Of a DNA stretch of 64,000 bases, positions 29,136-37,768 are shown one piece after another. The stretch is taken from contig NZ_JAHKPI010000014.1 in NCBI RefSeq assembly GCF_018860425.1, positions 806,329 to 870,328 of the forward strand. The letters are read 5' to 3'. The notes under the pieces are model-generated. The model did no database searches, was not told the origin of the DNA, and saw only the letters and a program-made list of their open reading frames with translations. Each line of letters starts with the position of its first letter. Position 1 is the first letter of the stretch. Source of the DNA: Marinobacter sp. F3R08. Its GTDB lineage: Bacteria > Pseudomonadota > Gammaproteobacteria > Pseudomonadales > Oleiphilaceae. Both the position numbers and the translations under genes were made by a program.

Positions 29136-30139
29136 CTCATACTCCGATTGGCAGGGCGCAGCAGGATCCACAACAGGTAGGGACTGCCCAGGATTGCAGT
29201 TATGACACCGACAGGAACTTCCAGGGGGGAAAACAGAGTTCGTCCAATGGTATCGGCAGCCAGCATCAGGGTTGCTCCGGCGAGCGCGGAGGCGGTGATC
29301 GGCATTCGCCCAGGCCGGCAGACAGTCCTTGCCAGTTCCGGTGCGATCAGGGCAATCAGGCCCACGGGACCGCACACTGCAACAGCGCATCCGGTGAGTA
29401 AGACGGACAGACTGAGCCCGATGACCCTGAGGGTTCTGAGCCGGATGCCAAGGGCAACGGCAACCGGATCGGAAAACTGAAGTGCATTCAGAGACCGGGC
29501 CAGAGCCTGCAGGCACAGATATCCGGTCAGGAGCCCGGCGGACAGAATCAGGATGCTGGTGCGATCTCGACTGTTAAGGCTGCCAACGGTCCAGGGATAA
29601 GCTGCGTTGGCGTCGTCGATGGCGACCTGACTAAGCATCAACTGGGTGATCGCACCGGCGATCGCGCCAATGCCCAGACCTGCAATGATAAACCGGTATC
29701 CCCGGGTGCCATTTGCGCCAGCCAGGCCAAAAGCCAGTGCTGTAGCGGTTGCAGCGCCAACCAGCGCCATGGTGGAAGGCGCCAGTGCGATACCGGTGCC
29801 GACAACGGAGGCAACGGCAAAGGCCGTCGCGGCGTTATCAATTCCGATGATGCCCGGAGTGGCGAGTCGGTTCCGGGCCAGAGATTGCATAACACAACCT
29901 GCCACGGCCAATGCCGCGCCGCTCGCCAGGCCAGCAATGCTTCGTTGTAAACGCAGGTCGTGGACTACCATTCTGGTGAGCGGATCGCCTTGCCCAAGCA
30001 GAGCATGGACGACCTGGTCGGGCGGAATGTGCAGGGTGCCCATGGCCAGTGAGGCAAGCACTACCGTCAGCATGGCCAAGAGAAGAACGGTGTTGGCAAT
30101 GACAGTGCGTCGGTTGGAGAAGAGTGCAGTCCGGGTCAC
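29132..30139 (-). CDS. Iron-siderophore ABC transporter permease (FecD/FepG type)
   Basis: 335-residue FecCD-family inner-membrane permease with many hydrophobic segments. Family blocks include LASLAMGTLHIPPDQV, LRLQRSIAGLASGAALAVAG, GTRGYRFIIAGLGIGAI and the C-terminal GPVGLIALIAPELAR. It pairs with the next permease upstream and overlaps it by four bases. Confidence 0.9.
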   Translation of the reverse strand: MTRTALFSNRRTVIANTVLLLAMLTVVLASLAMGTLHIPPDQVVHALLGQGDPLTRMVVHDLRLQRSIAGLASGAALAVAGCVMQSLARNRLATPGIIGIDNAATAFAVASVVGTGIALAPSTMALVGAATATALAFGLAGANGTRGYRFIIAGLGIGAIAGAITQLMLSQVAIDDANAAYPWTVGSLNSRDRTSILILSAGLLTGYLCLQALARSLNALQFSDPVAVALGIRLRTLRVIGLSLSVLLTGCAVAVCGPVGLIALIAPELARTVCRPGRMPITASALAGATLMLAADTIGRTLFSPLEVPVGVITAILGSPYLLWILLRPANRSMR

Positions 30140-31164
30140 AGTGACGGCATCCTTCCGGCTCGAACGATAAGCAACAGCACCGGGGCGCCAATCAGTGCCG
30201 TCAGGACGCCCAGTGGTAGTTCAGCGGGAACAACCAAAAGCCGGGACAGAATATCTGCAGCGAGCATTACGCAAGGGCCGACTGCCAGACAGTACCAGAG
30301 CGTTCTTCGGATATCAGGGCCGGCCAGTGCCCTTGCAATAAACGGAACAACCAGCCCGACGAAGATCAAAGGCCCGGCGAGTGCGGTCGCTGCGCCCACA
30401 AGCAGAGCCACAGCCAGAACTACCAGAAACCTAACCCGCCCGGGGTGATGGCCAAGCCCGACCGCTGATTTCTCACCGAGGGCCATGGCCGCCAGGGGCC
30501 TGGCAACCACTGCCACTATACCGATGGCAAGGATGATTGACGGAAGGGTTGAGGTCAGGTCGCCCAGAGTTTTGCCGGCGACGCTGCCGATAATCCAGAA
30601 CCGGATTTCATCGGCAGCGCGCTGGTCAACCAACATCATCATCGAGGTGAGCGCAAGAAGAAGGCCTGAGAGTGTCGCGCCGGCGAGCACCAATCTTACC
30701 GGATCATTGCCCAGACCATGTACCCGGGTCGCCGCGATGACGACAGCGCAGCCGACAAGTGCACCAATCTGCGCGACCAGTGTGGTCAGGGTTGCGTTGG
30801 TGGCGCCCAGGAGAATGGCTACCGCAACGGCGAACCCGCTGCCAGCACTCACGCCTAGCAGGCCGGGCTCGGCAAGAGGATTGCGGGTCATGGATTGCAG
30901 GAGGGCACCGGCCAGACCGAGTGCCACCCCCGTGGTCATGGCAATCAGGGTTCGCGGTACACGCAGTTCCATGATGATAAAACGCGCCTCATCGGATCCT
31001 TGTCGGACCAGCGCCAGCATGGAATCGGTTATCGATACCGGTCCTGCGCCCAGGAGCAGGCTCATGAAAATGAGTGCTACAAGCAAAGATGCCGCCATGA
31101 ACCATGGCGGTATCTTTGCACGTGGTTTTCCTGAAGCCGAAGTGGCCGGGGCCGCTGCTGTCAT
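30136..31164 (-). CDS. Iron-siderophore ABC transporter permease (FecC/FepD type)
   Basis: 342-residue FecCD-family permease. LRVPRTLIAMTTGVALGLAG, LLQSMTRNPLAEPGLLGVSAG and the C-terminal GPLIFVGLVVPFIARAL are typical. It forms a heterodimer with the 29132-30139 product. It overlaps the binding-protein gene and the second permease by four bases each, so all four genes are tightly coupled. Confidence 0.91.
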   Translation of the reverse strand: MTAAAPATSASGKPRAKIPPWFMAASLLVALIFMSLLLGAGPVSITDSMLALVRQGSDEARFIIMELRVPRTLIAMTTGVALGLAGALLQSMTRNPLAEPGLLGVSAGSGFAVAVAILLGATNATLTTLVAQIGALVGCAVVIAATRVHGLGNDPVRLVLAGATLSGLLLALTSMMMLVDQRAADEIRFWIIGSVAGKTLGDLTSTLPSIILAIGIVAVVARPLAAMALGEKSAVGLGHHPGRVRFLVVLAVALLVGAATALAGPLIFVGLVVPFIARALAGPDIRRTLWYCLAVGPCVMLAADILSRLLVVPAELPLGVLTALIGAPVLLLIVRAGRMPSL

Positions 31165-32102
31165 GGTCTGGAACGAACAGCGTCTTCAATCTCATCAAGA
31201 ATGGCCAGGGCTGCCAGGGGACCGCTGGCGCTTGTCCATAACTGTCCGTCCACCGGGATGACCTGATCGGTTTCAACGGCTTCAAGCCGGGCAAAGGCTG
31301 GTGATGCCTTGGCTGCGTCCAGAGCTTTACGACCGTCCTCGTTCAGAGTGGCCAGAAATATCCAGTTCTGGTTCATGGCCGATAGGTTCTCAAGGCTGAG
31401 TGTCTGGCTGTGTGGACGGCCTTCATCAACAAGCGACTGACCCCGGATATCGAACCCGGCAGCCTTGAGCAGGCTGGCCGAAAAGATCCCGGTCGACATG
31501 ATCATCGGGCCTTGCGGCATCCAGCGAGCCAGAATGGCGTCCCTTTCGTTGTCCTGGACCGCCTGCTCAACCACCGCGGCGACTTCGGCAGCCCGGGTCT
31601 CGACACGGCGAATGATGTCTTCAGCTTCCCCGGCGCGCCCGAGTGCTTCGGCGTAAAGACGGGTTTCCCGTTTCCAGGTGTCGGGCTGGAACAAAGGGAT
31701 GTCCGAAGCAACGACCGGGGCAATATGGGAGAGCAGTTCGAACTGTTCCCGGCTGGTTCTGGGCGCTGCGAGAATCAGATCAGGGCGGGCTGCAATTACC
31801 GCTTCCAGATTGGTTTCTCCCGGCGTTCCGACGATCGCGATATCACCTGCGCGGGGCTTGATGTAATCCGCTACATCGGTGCCGCCGCGCGTGATGACGG
31901 CCCCGACGGCATGGGCGCCAACGGCCAGGGCTGTATCCAGAGCTCCCTCATAGAGAGTCACAATCCGTTGCGGTTGGCCTTCGATGGTCACCTTTCCGAA
32001 AGCCGTGTCGACGGTGCGTTCGTCTGCCAGGCTGAGGCCTGAAATCATGGTCAGTAATAAGCCAGCAAGCATCGAAGGAGGCAGTATGGCGGGTAGGCGC
32101 AT
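31161..32102 (-). CDS. Iron-siderophore periplasmic binding protein (FecB/FhuD type)
   Basis: 313-residue cluster-A-II binding protein. A signal peptide ends near SLADERT. The mature protein starts VTIEGQPQRIVTLYEGALDTALAVG and includes NLEAVIAARPDLILAA, the usual hinge and pocket pattern of FecB/FhuD. The ATG at 32102 has no strong ribosome site; an in-frame ATG at 32169 was rejected because its codons overlap the Fur-box-like site. It is the first gene of the transporter operon and diverges from the LysR gene. The siderophore is unknown. Confidence 0.86.
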   Translation of the reverse strand: MRLPAILPPSMLAGLLLTMISGLSLADERTVDTAFGKVTIEGQPQRIVTLYEGALDTALAVGAHAVGAVITRGGTDVADYIKPRAGDIAIVGTPGETNLEAVIAARPDLILAAPRTSREQFELLSHIAPVVASDIPLFQPDTWKRETRLYAEALGRAGEAEDIIRRVETRAAEVAAVVEQAVQDNERDAILARWMPQGPMIMSTGIFSASLLKAAGFDIRGQSLVDEGRPHSQTLSLENLSAMNQNWIFLATLNEDGRKALDAAKASPAFARLEAVETDQVIPVDGQLWTSASGPLAALAILDEIEDAVRSRP

Positions 32103-32147
32103 GGTTGGTAGTCCAGTGGGTCGGTTCGGGTGGAAAGTTTTAGGAAA

Positions 32148-32166
32148 AAAGATGATAATCGTTCGC
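32148..32166. promoter_or_regulatory. Fur-box-like site between the fecB-like and lysR genes
   Basis: AAAGATGATAATCGTTCGC matches the 19-base Fur consensus at 13 positions, including the whole central TGATAATC. It sits between two divergent genes and would couple both to iron status. Confidence 0.6.
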
Positions 32167-32190
32167 ATTAGTATTATAAAGCGAATTTTT

Positions 32191-32216
32191 GGAACGATAC
32201 GTTTCGTTTTCTGGAA
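32191..32216. promoter_or_regulatory. Candidate LysR operator, copy 1
   Basis: A 26-base stretch (GGAACGATA ... TTTTCTGGAA) eight bases upstream of the lysR ATG matches 21 of 26 bases at 35492-35517 in front of the first TonB receptor. A weaker inverted copy is at 35562-35582. Sharing by the regulator gene and the receptor promoters makes it a candidate LysR binding site. Confidence 0.5.
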
Positions 32217-32223
32217 TATATTC

Positions 32224-33147
32224 ATGCGTGATCTTAGAGAACTGGAGGCTTTTGTCTCTGTCGTCAGAACGGGAAGCCTGGCAGCCAGCACCTTGGACCT
32301 GGGCCTGCCAAAGTCAACGCTTAGTCGTCGGATAAAAAACCTTGAGGATGCCCTGGGTCAGCCGCTGCTGCTGCGAAAATCCAGAAAGATTGTTCCGAAC
32401 GAGGCCGGTCGGGTTTTCTATCGTTACAGTCATGATGTATTGGCATTGCTGGCCCGGGCCGGTGAGGCGCTGGACGAGTTGAAGGAAGACGTGTCCGGTG
32501 AGCTGGTTCTCAAGTGCCATGAATCGTTGGTTCGGGGTTGGTTCTCCAGACTGGTGGAAACCTTTCTGGCTGATCATCATGGCCTACAGGTGGCCATCCA
32601 CACCCAGCGTTCAGTACCGGATAGTATGGAAAGTGGCGTATGCCTGTGGCTCGGGCCGGTTGGCGAAACCGTCTTGCGCCAGGAAACACTGGGCAGCCTG
32701 ACTCAGGGGGTTTTCGGTAGTCCTGGATACTTTGGTGAGCATGGTATGCCGACAACGCCCGGAGAGCTGGCGGAACATCCCTGGGTGGATGTTGTGGGTG
32801 AAAGCGGAAGCGACTTACAGCTCTATAGCTCGAGGCAAGCATCGTATCCTGTTGCGATTCCTGCCCGTCGTCTGACCGTTGATCAGTTCTGTGTCCAGGG
32901 TGATGTGATCGCCGGTGGCCGGGGACTTGGATTGATGCCTCACTGGTTGGTGGAGCTCCGGATGCGGTCTCACCCGGGTAGCTTTCAGTGTTGTCTGCCT
33001 GATTGGCAGGGGCCGCAACTGCCAGTGACCCTGCTGTACCCGCACGGTCATTTACCCCGACGTGTGCGAGCGTTCATTGCCCATATACGCGAGGCCGTGC
33101 CGGTGGAGTGGGCTGCCGCTGGACAAGAGTGCCAGGCTTCAGCGTGA
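32224..33147 (+). CDS. LysR-family regulator of the iron-uptake locus
   Basis: 307-residue LysR-type regulator. The helix-turn-helix is at residues about 5-60 (ELEAFVSVVRTGSLAASTLD, then PKSTLSRRIKNLEDALG), followed by a co-inducer domain. It lies between an ABC operon and two TonB receptors, all with Fur-box-like promoters, so it probably adds a substrate-specific signal to iron control. AraC-type or sigma-factor control is more common for such loci; a LysR is less usual. The start was chosen for the standard LysR N terminus MRDLRELEAF. Confidence 0.88.
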   Translation: MRDLRELEAFVSVVRTGSLAASTLDLGLPKSTLSRRIKNLEDALGQPLLLRKSRKIVPNEAGRVFYRYSHDVLALLARAGEALDELKEDVSGELVLKCHESLVRGWFSRLVETFLADHHGLQVAIHTQRSVPDSMESGVCLWLGPVGETVLRQETLGSLTQGVFGSPGYFGEHGMPTTPGELAEHPWVDVVGESGSDLQLYSSRQASYPVAIPARRLTVDQFCVQGDVIAGGRGLGLMPHWLVELRMRSHPGSFQCCLPDWQGPQLPVTLLYPHGHLPRRVRAFIAHIREAVPVEWAAAGQECQASA

Positions 33148-33149
33148 GT

Positions 33150-33179
33150 AAAAAAAAGGAGAGGCCGGATGGCCTCTCC
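33150..33179 (-). terminator. Intrinsic terminator of the first TonB receptor gene
   Basis: GGAGAGGCC (33158-33166) and GGCCTCTCC (33171-33179) pair perfectly with a four-base loop. On the minus strand eight T residues follow. It ends the receptor gene whose stop is at 33209 and may also stop lysR from the other side. Confidence 0.85.
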
Positions 33180-33208
33180 CTGAACAGAGTTAACGGAAGA
33201 CGATTGCC

Positions 33209-35413
33209 TTAGAAGTCGATGGTGGCTGCTAGCCAGAGACGGCGGCCCTGTTCGATAGAGCCCCCCTGAGCCATGCCTTTGTTCTCGTAGATGTAATCAG
33301 AGGCCCAGCCTGTCTGAGTGTCTCCTGAGCCATCGATGTAGCTCCACTCACCACCTGACAGAAAGTCCTTGTCAAACAGGTTGTAAATCGTCGCGGTCAG
33401 TGTGACTGTGTTCGTTGCCCGATAGGATCCGCCCAGATGGAACAGGGCATAGGCATCCAGATCACCGACGGCGTCAAAAATTGCCTGTTCTTCTGCGTCG
33501 TAGTTTTCTTCTTTGGTCGTGAATCGCGTACGCTCGCCACGGTACTCACCAGACATCCAAAGGCTGAGTTTTTCCGTTGCCGCCCAGTTCAGCCGGGCAT
33601 GAAGTACATGTTCCGGTGTGTTGGTGAGCTTGGCACCTTTGTTGTCGCCGCTTTTCTGTTCGCTGTCGGTGTAGGTGTAGCTACCGCGCACGCTCCAGTC
33701 CGGGGCGAACTGCCAGCTTGAGGCCAATTCAACGCCACGGGTTTCCGCCTCTCCAATGTTAGCCAGCTGGTCATAAGTGCCATCGGGAATGTTCGGGTTG
33801 CCACTGATGGTGACGGAGGTTCCGTCATCAATCTTGTCCTTGAACTGTGTATAGAACACGGTGGCGTTTGCTTTAAAACCGTTCCGGTTGTCGTAGTAGG
33901 CGCCAACCTCGTAGTTGGTGCTCTTTTCAGGTTCAAGGTCCGGGGTGCCAATGGTGATGATTTGACCCTGGCCGGTCACCCCGTTGATGCCATCGTGAAG
34001 GTCGCTGATTTCCGGGGTTTTGTAGCCTTTGCTGACGCCGCCTTTGAAAGTCCAGGACGGTGTGGTGCTCCATACCAGGTAAGCCCTGGGGGTGAAGTGG
34101 CCCGAGAATGCATCGTGATCTTCATAGCGACCGCCCAGTGTGAGTGCCAGATCATCCCGCAGGTACCATTCATCTTCTGCGAACAGAGCCCAGGAGCTTT
34201 GCTCGAAGGTGGTGCCGGAAATGCCGTCGGTTAACTCGGTATCACGGTATTGGGCGCCCACAGTAGCGATATGGTCAGTGCCGATGGGGGCGACAAGTTT
34301 GGTATCGAAAACCATGTCCCGGGATTCAAGTTCGCGGTCTTCGCCGCCGATCAGATTCTCGTAGGGTGGGTCGTATGACTCGCCGAAAGTACCTGGCAGA
34401 GTTCTGCCCTCGGTTTCGGTAATGTTGTAAGTGACGTCGTTTGACCAGGTGCCGAAATCAAGTTGGCTGGAGTGACCCAGAGCGATCTGGTCGCGATTGA
34501 ACCGGAGTTCATCGGAGTAGCCGTCTGCTTCGTTGTTGCCCTCTGGCTCACAGTCGGAACTGGCCCGTCCATCCAGTGTGCCCAGTTGGCAATTGTCGTT
34601 GTTATAAACCTGACGGCCTGCTTCGGCATCCAGATAAAACTCATGACCTTGAACGGGCACGAAGGAGAGCCGGGCGCCGAGGTTGCTGTTACGACCGTCC
34701 ACGGGAGCCACACCACGCTTGGGAACCTCGCTTCCGTCATCAAAAGTGAGATCAGATGAGGAACGATTCAGGACGCTGCCGCGCACAGCCAGTCCAAGTG
34801 TGTTTTCAATCAGCGGGCCACTGGTGTAGAAGCTGGTTTTTCCGGTGTCGCCGTATTCCCGATGTTCCTGGAACGTATGTTCAAGGGAAACGGATCCGAT
34901 CCATTCGTCGGAGACTTTTTTGGTGATGATATTCACCACGCCACCAATGGCGTCGGAACCGTACAGCGTAGACATTGGCCCGCGAATGACCTCGATGCGT
35001 TCAATGGCTGACACTGGGGGCATAAAGCTGGTGGATGTGTCGCCAAAGCCATTTGGGGTAACGCCTCCGGGGGCATTCTGACGTCGTCCGTCAATCAGGA
35101 TGAGGGTGTATTCACTGGGTAATCCGCGAATGCTGATGTCCAGGCCGCCAGTTTTCCCGGTGCCCTGGCGCACATCCACACCCTCAACAGTTTCCAGCGC
35201 TTCAGCGAGGTTTGAATACTGGTTCTGCTGAAGAGCCTGCTGGTTGATCACACTGATACTGGCCGGCGCGTCCGTCACTTTCTGTTCAAAGCCCGAAGCG
35301 GATACAACGATCTCGTCTAACTCGGTTGGCTGGGATTGGGCTGCGGCGTTCAGTGATATTCCCGTGGATAGGATGGGAATTGTTACCGCCAACATGTTTT
35401 TCTGGAACGCCAT
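33209..35413 (-). CDS. TonB-dependent siderophore receptor (catecholate type, FepA/CirA-like)
   Basis: 734-residue outer-membrane receptor. The signal peptide ends in NAAAQ near residue 26, then a TonB box (LDEIVVSA). A plug domain has VEGVDVRQG, ISIRGLPSEYTLILIDGRRQ and ERIEVIRGPMSTLYGSDAIGG. A 22-stranded barrel ends in a terminal Phe (LAATIDF). A Cys pair (CQLGTLDGRASSDC) suggests a disulfide in an extracellular loop, as in catecholate receptors. A Fur-box-like site is at 35449-35467. The substrate class is by resemblance only. Confidence 0.9.
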   Translation of the reverse strand: MAFQKNMLAVTIPILSTGISLNAAAQSQPTELDEIVVSASGFEQKVTDAPASISVINQQALQQNQYSNLAEALETVEGVDVRQGTGKTGGLDISIRGLPSEYTLILIDGRRQNAPGGVTPNGFGDTSTSFMPPVSAIERIEVIRGPMSTLYGSDAIGGVVNIITKKVSDEWIGSVSLEHTFQEHREYGDTGKTSFYTSGPLIENTLGLAVRGSVLNRSSSDLTFDDGSEVPKRGVAPVDGRNSNLGARLSFVPVQGHEFYLDAEAGRQVYNNDNCQLGTLDGRASSDCEPEGNNEADGYSDELRFNRDQIALGHSSQLDFGTWSNDVTYNITETEGRTLPGTFGESYDPPYENLIGGEDRELESRDMVFDTKLVAPIGTDHIATVGAQYRDTELTDGISGTTFEQSSWALFAEDEWYLRDDLALTLGGRYEDHDAFSGHFTPRAYLVWSTTPSWTFKGGVSKGYKTPEISDLHDGINGVTGQGQIITIGTPDLEPEKSTNYEVGAYYDNRNGFKANATVFYTQFKDKIDDGTSVTISGNPNIPDGTYDQLANIGEAETRGVELASSWQFAPDWSVRGSYTYTDSEQKSGDNKGAKLTNTPEHVLHARLNWAATEKLSLWMSGEYRGERTRFTTKEENYDAEEQAIFDAVGDLDAYALFHLGGSYRATNTVTLTATIYNLFDKDFLSGGEWSYIDGSGDTQTGWASDYIYENKGMAQGGSIEQGRRLWLAATIDF

Positions 35414-35448
35414 GCATAACTCCTTTGGTTTGTTAATAATTACCTAAA

Positions 35449-35467
35449 ACAAATGATAATCATTACC
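35449..35467. promoter_or_regulatory. Fur box before the first TonB receptor
   Basis: ACAAATGATAATCATTACC matches the Fur consensus at 15 of 19 positions, with the core ATGATAATCATTA intact. It is 36 bases upstream of the receptor start, so iron repression is very likely. Confidence 0.8.
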
Positions 35468-35491
35468 AAACGATAATAAAGAGATTGCGGT

Positions 35492-35517
35492 GGGACGATA
35501 GGTTCCAGTTTCTGGAA
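35492..35517. promoter_or_regulatory. Candidate LysR operator, copy 2
   Basis: GGGACGATAGG ... TTTCTGGAA shares 21 of 26 bases with 32191-32216. It also contains the inverted repeat GTTCCAG/CTGGAAC (35502-35508 with 35512-35518). It lies between the two divergent receptor genes. Confidence 0.5.
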
Positions 35518-35561
35518 CGAAGTGTGTCGGAGTTCAGCCGTCTTCCGCTGCTCTCAAATCG

Positions 35562-35582
35562 TTTCGGAAAGTGGGACGTATC
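35562..35582. promoter_or_regulatory. Candidate LysR operator, copy 3 (inverted, weaker)
   Basis: Read on the minus strand it starts GATACGT and matches 15 of 21 bases of the copy at 32196-32216. It lies on the side of the second receptor gene. On its own it would be unconvincing; as the third copy at this locus it is worth testing. Confidence 0.3.
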
Positions 35583-35619
35583 CTGCAAACACCTGGACTG
35601 TTTCCTTGTGGTAATGTTT

Positions 35620-35638
35620 GCGCCTGATAATCATTCGC
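35620..35638. promoter_or_regulatory. Fur box before the second TonB receptor
   Basis: GCGCCTGATAATCATTCGC matches the Fur consensus at 13 of 19 positions, with TGATAATCATT intact. It is 67 bases upstream of the second receptor's ATG. Confidence 0.7.
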
Positions 35639-35704
35639 ATTGACTGGATTCTGGCAATACTACGGGTGTGGTGCCGGTTCTATGCGTAACACAAGGAGTA
35701 GTTT

Positions 35705-37753
35705 ATGAACCGTCAGGTTTCTCTCATGGCATCTGCAGTCGCCATGATATCCGCTGGCTCTGCCGCGATGGCCCAGGGCTCGATTCGTGAACTGGATGAG
35801 ATCGTAGTCACCGCCGCAGGCTTCGAGCAGAACATTTCAGATGCGCCGGCCAGCATTTCCACTATTTCTGGCGAGGAACTGGAGAAAAAGTCCTACAGGA
35901 GCATTGTCGACGCTGTGGAGAATATCCCTGGTGTCTACGTCACCGGTGGCGGCGCCTCACAGGATGTCAGTATTCGGGGCATGGATGATAGCTACACGCT
36001 GTATCTGATTGACGGGCGCCCGGTATCGGATGGACGGCTGGTCAATACTAACGGAACGGATGGCGGCAAGCAGATTGGGCTGCCCCCGGTTTCGATGATT
36101 GAACGGGTAGAGGTGATTCGCGGCCCGATGTCATCGCTGTATGGTTCCAGTGCCATGGGTGGCGTGGTGAATATCATCACCAGGAAGCCGACCGATGAGG
36201 TTTCCGGCTCGATTACGACGGAATACACCAAGTCTTTTAATGACATCAACAACGATAGTCAGAAGGTCAGTTTTGCGACCAGTGCGCCAATCGTGCAGGG
36301 CCTGCTTGGGGCCCAGGTATTCGGAAGCTGGCTGGGCCTGGAGGAAAGCAATTACATCGGTGGAGATGACAATGCTGAAAGCACGCCGGAAACGGATACT
36401 CGTCAGGGAGGCGTGACGCTGTACCTGACCCCGGATGATGAGAATGAGTTCACCGCCGGTTATACCAGTTCCACCAAAGAATATGCTCATACGGCCGGTA
36501 TCAGTATCGCAGCTGATGATGAGACTTCCTCCACCCGGTATGACAAGGATGTATACACCCTCGGGCACAAGGGTAGCTATGGCAACCTGATGACCAGCAC
36601 CTACCTGCAGCACGATATATCTGAGCGAGTGCAGGTACAGGAGAAGAAAGAGCAAACCAGCACATTTAATACCCAGGCGAGCTACTTCTGGGATCGCCAT
36701 GTTGTGACCATCGGAGGGCAGTACAAATACGAGGAGTTGGCAGATGACACCAATGGGTTGCTCACCGCTAACGTGCCGACAGCTGTGGAAACCATGGATC
36801 GATGGCTGGCTGCGGTGTACGCGGAGATGGAATGGAACCTGACTGACAAGCTGACCCTGACGACCGGCGTCCGTTATGACGACGATGAACTGTTTGGTGG
36901 CCATCTGAGCCCACGTGTTTATGCCAACTACCGTATGACCAATCAGTGGACGATCAAGGGTGGCGTTTCCACCGGTTATAAACAGCCGACACTGTCCGAT
37001 GCAACCGAGGGGTTTGGTCGTGCCACGGGTGGTGGTGGCTGGGATTCCATTCCGGGACGCAACAATCCGCGGGCGCTCATTATTGGTAATTCGGAGCTGG
37101 ATCCGGAGACCAGTACCAACTATGAGCTTGGTTTTGTATTCAATAACGCGGCCAGGGATATCATGTTGAGTGCCGTGGCTTTCCATACCAGGTTCGAGGA
37201 CAAGATTGCGGAAGACAGGTACTGCGAAACCGTAAATCCCGACCGGAATGATCCCTCCACCTGGAATACCGACTGCACGTATGAAGGGGTTGTATACCAA
37301 TTCCTCGCCACGCGGACCAACATTGATGAAGCACAGATGCAGGGCATTGAGCTTACCTTTGATTACGATGTTACACCGGCTGTGCGCCTGAGCTCGAGCT
37401 ACACCTACACCGATTCTGAACAGAAAACGGGAGACTTTGCAGGCGAGCCCCTCAACAAGATTCCGGAACATATGGCCAACGTCTCTATCAACTGGCAGGC
37501 CAGGCAGGGACTCGGTTTCTGGGCCCAGGGCAACTACCGGGGCGAGACCAGTGACTATCTGAGCCGTACCAGCATGGCCGAGGGTACCCCGGGCTACGCG
37601 TTTCTGGATGCTGGTCTGGTCTACGCACTTAACTCGACTGCTCGTGTTAAAGCCGGCATTTACAACCTTACCGACAAAGAAGTTACCAATGACGACTACG
37701 AAGTGGTCCTTGACGGGCGTCAGCTGAATGTCGGCCTGACCGTTGATTTTTAA
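35705..37753 (+). CDS. Second TonB-dependent receptor (CirA/IrgA-like)
   Basis: 682-residue outer-membrane receptor. The signal peptide ends near AAMAQ, with TonB box LDEIVVTA. The plug has IPGVYVTGG, VSIRGMDDSYTLYLIDGRP and ERVEVIRGPMSSLYGSSAMGG. The barrel ends LNVGLTVDF with a terminal Phe. It has a Cys pair (CETVNPDRNDP to DCTYEG). Its plug is clearly related to that of the divergent receptor, but the barrels differ, so the two may take different siderophores. AAGGAG precedes the ATG. The next gene, 15 bases on, is a binding lipoprotein. Confidence 0.9.
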   Translation: MNRQVSLMASAVAMISAGSAAMAQGSIRELDEIVVTAAGFEQNISDAPASISTISGEELEKKSYRSIVDAVENIPGVYVTGGGASQDVSIRGMDDSYTLYLIDGRPVSDGRLVNTNGTDGGKQIGLPPVSMIERVEVIRGPMSSLYGSSAMGGVVNIITRKPTDEVSGSITTEYTKSFNDINNDSQKVSFATSAPIVQGLLGAQVFGSWLGLEESNYIGGDDNAESTPETDTRQGGVTLYLTPDDENEFTAGYTSSTKEYAHTAGISIAADDETSSTRYDKDVYTLGHKGSYGNLMTSTYLQHDISERVQVQEKKEQTSTFNTQASYFWDRHVVTIGGQYKYEELADDTNGLLTANVPTAVETMDRWLAAVYAEMEWNLTDKLTLTTGVRYDDDELFGGHLSPRVYANYRMTNQWTIKGGVSTGYKQPTLSDATEGFGRATGGGGWDSIPGRNNPRALIIGNSELDPETSTNYELGFVFNNAARDIMLSAVAFHTRFEDKIAEDRYCETVNPDRNDPSTWNTDCTYEGVVYQFLATRTNIDEAQMQGIELTFDYDVTPAVRLSSSYTYTDSEQKTGDFAGEPLNKIPEHMANVSINWQARQGLGFWAQGNYRGETSDYLSRTSMAEGTPGYAFLDAGLVYALNSTARVKAGIYNLTDKEVTNDDYEVVLDGRQLNVGLTVDF

Positions 37754-37768
37754 TCTGGAGAGATGACG

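Noticed and set aside
32103..32169. Longer N terminus for the FecB-like protein
   Set aside because: It would put the Fur-box-like site inside the coding region and push the signal peptide away from the N terminus.
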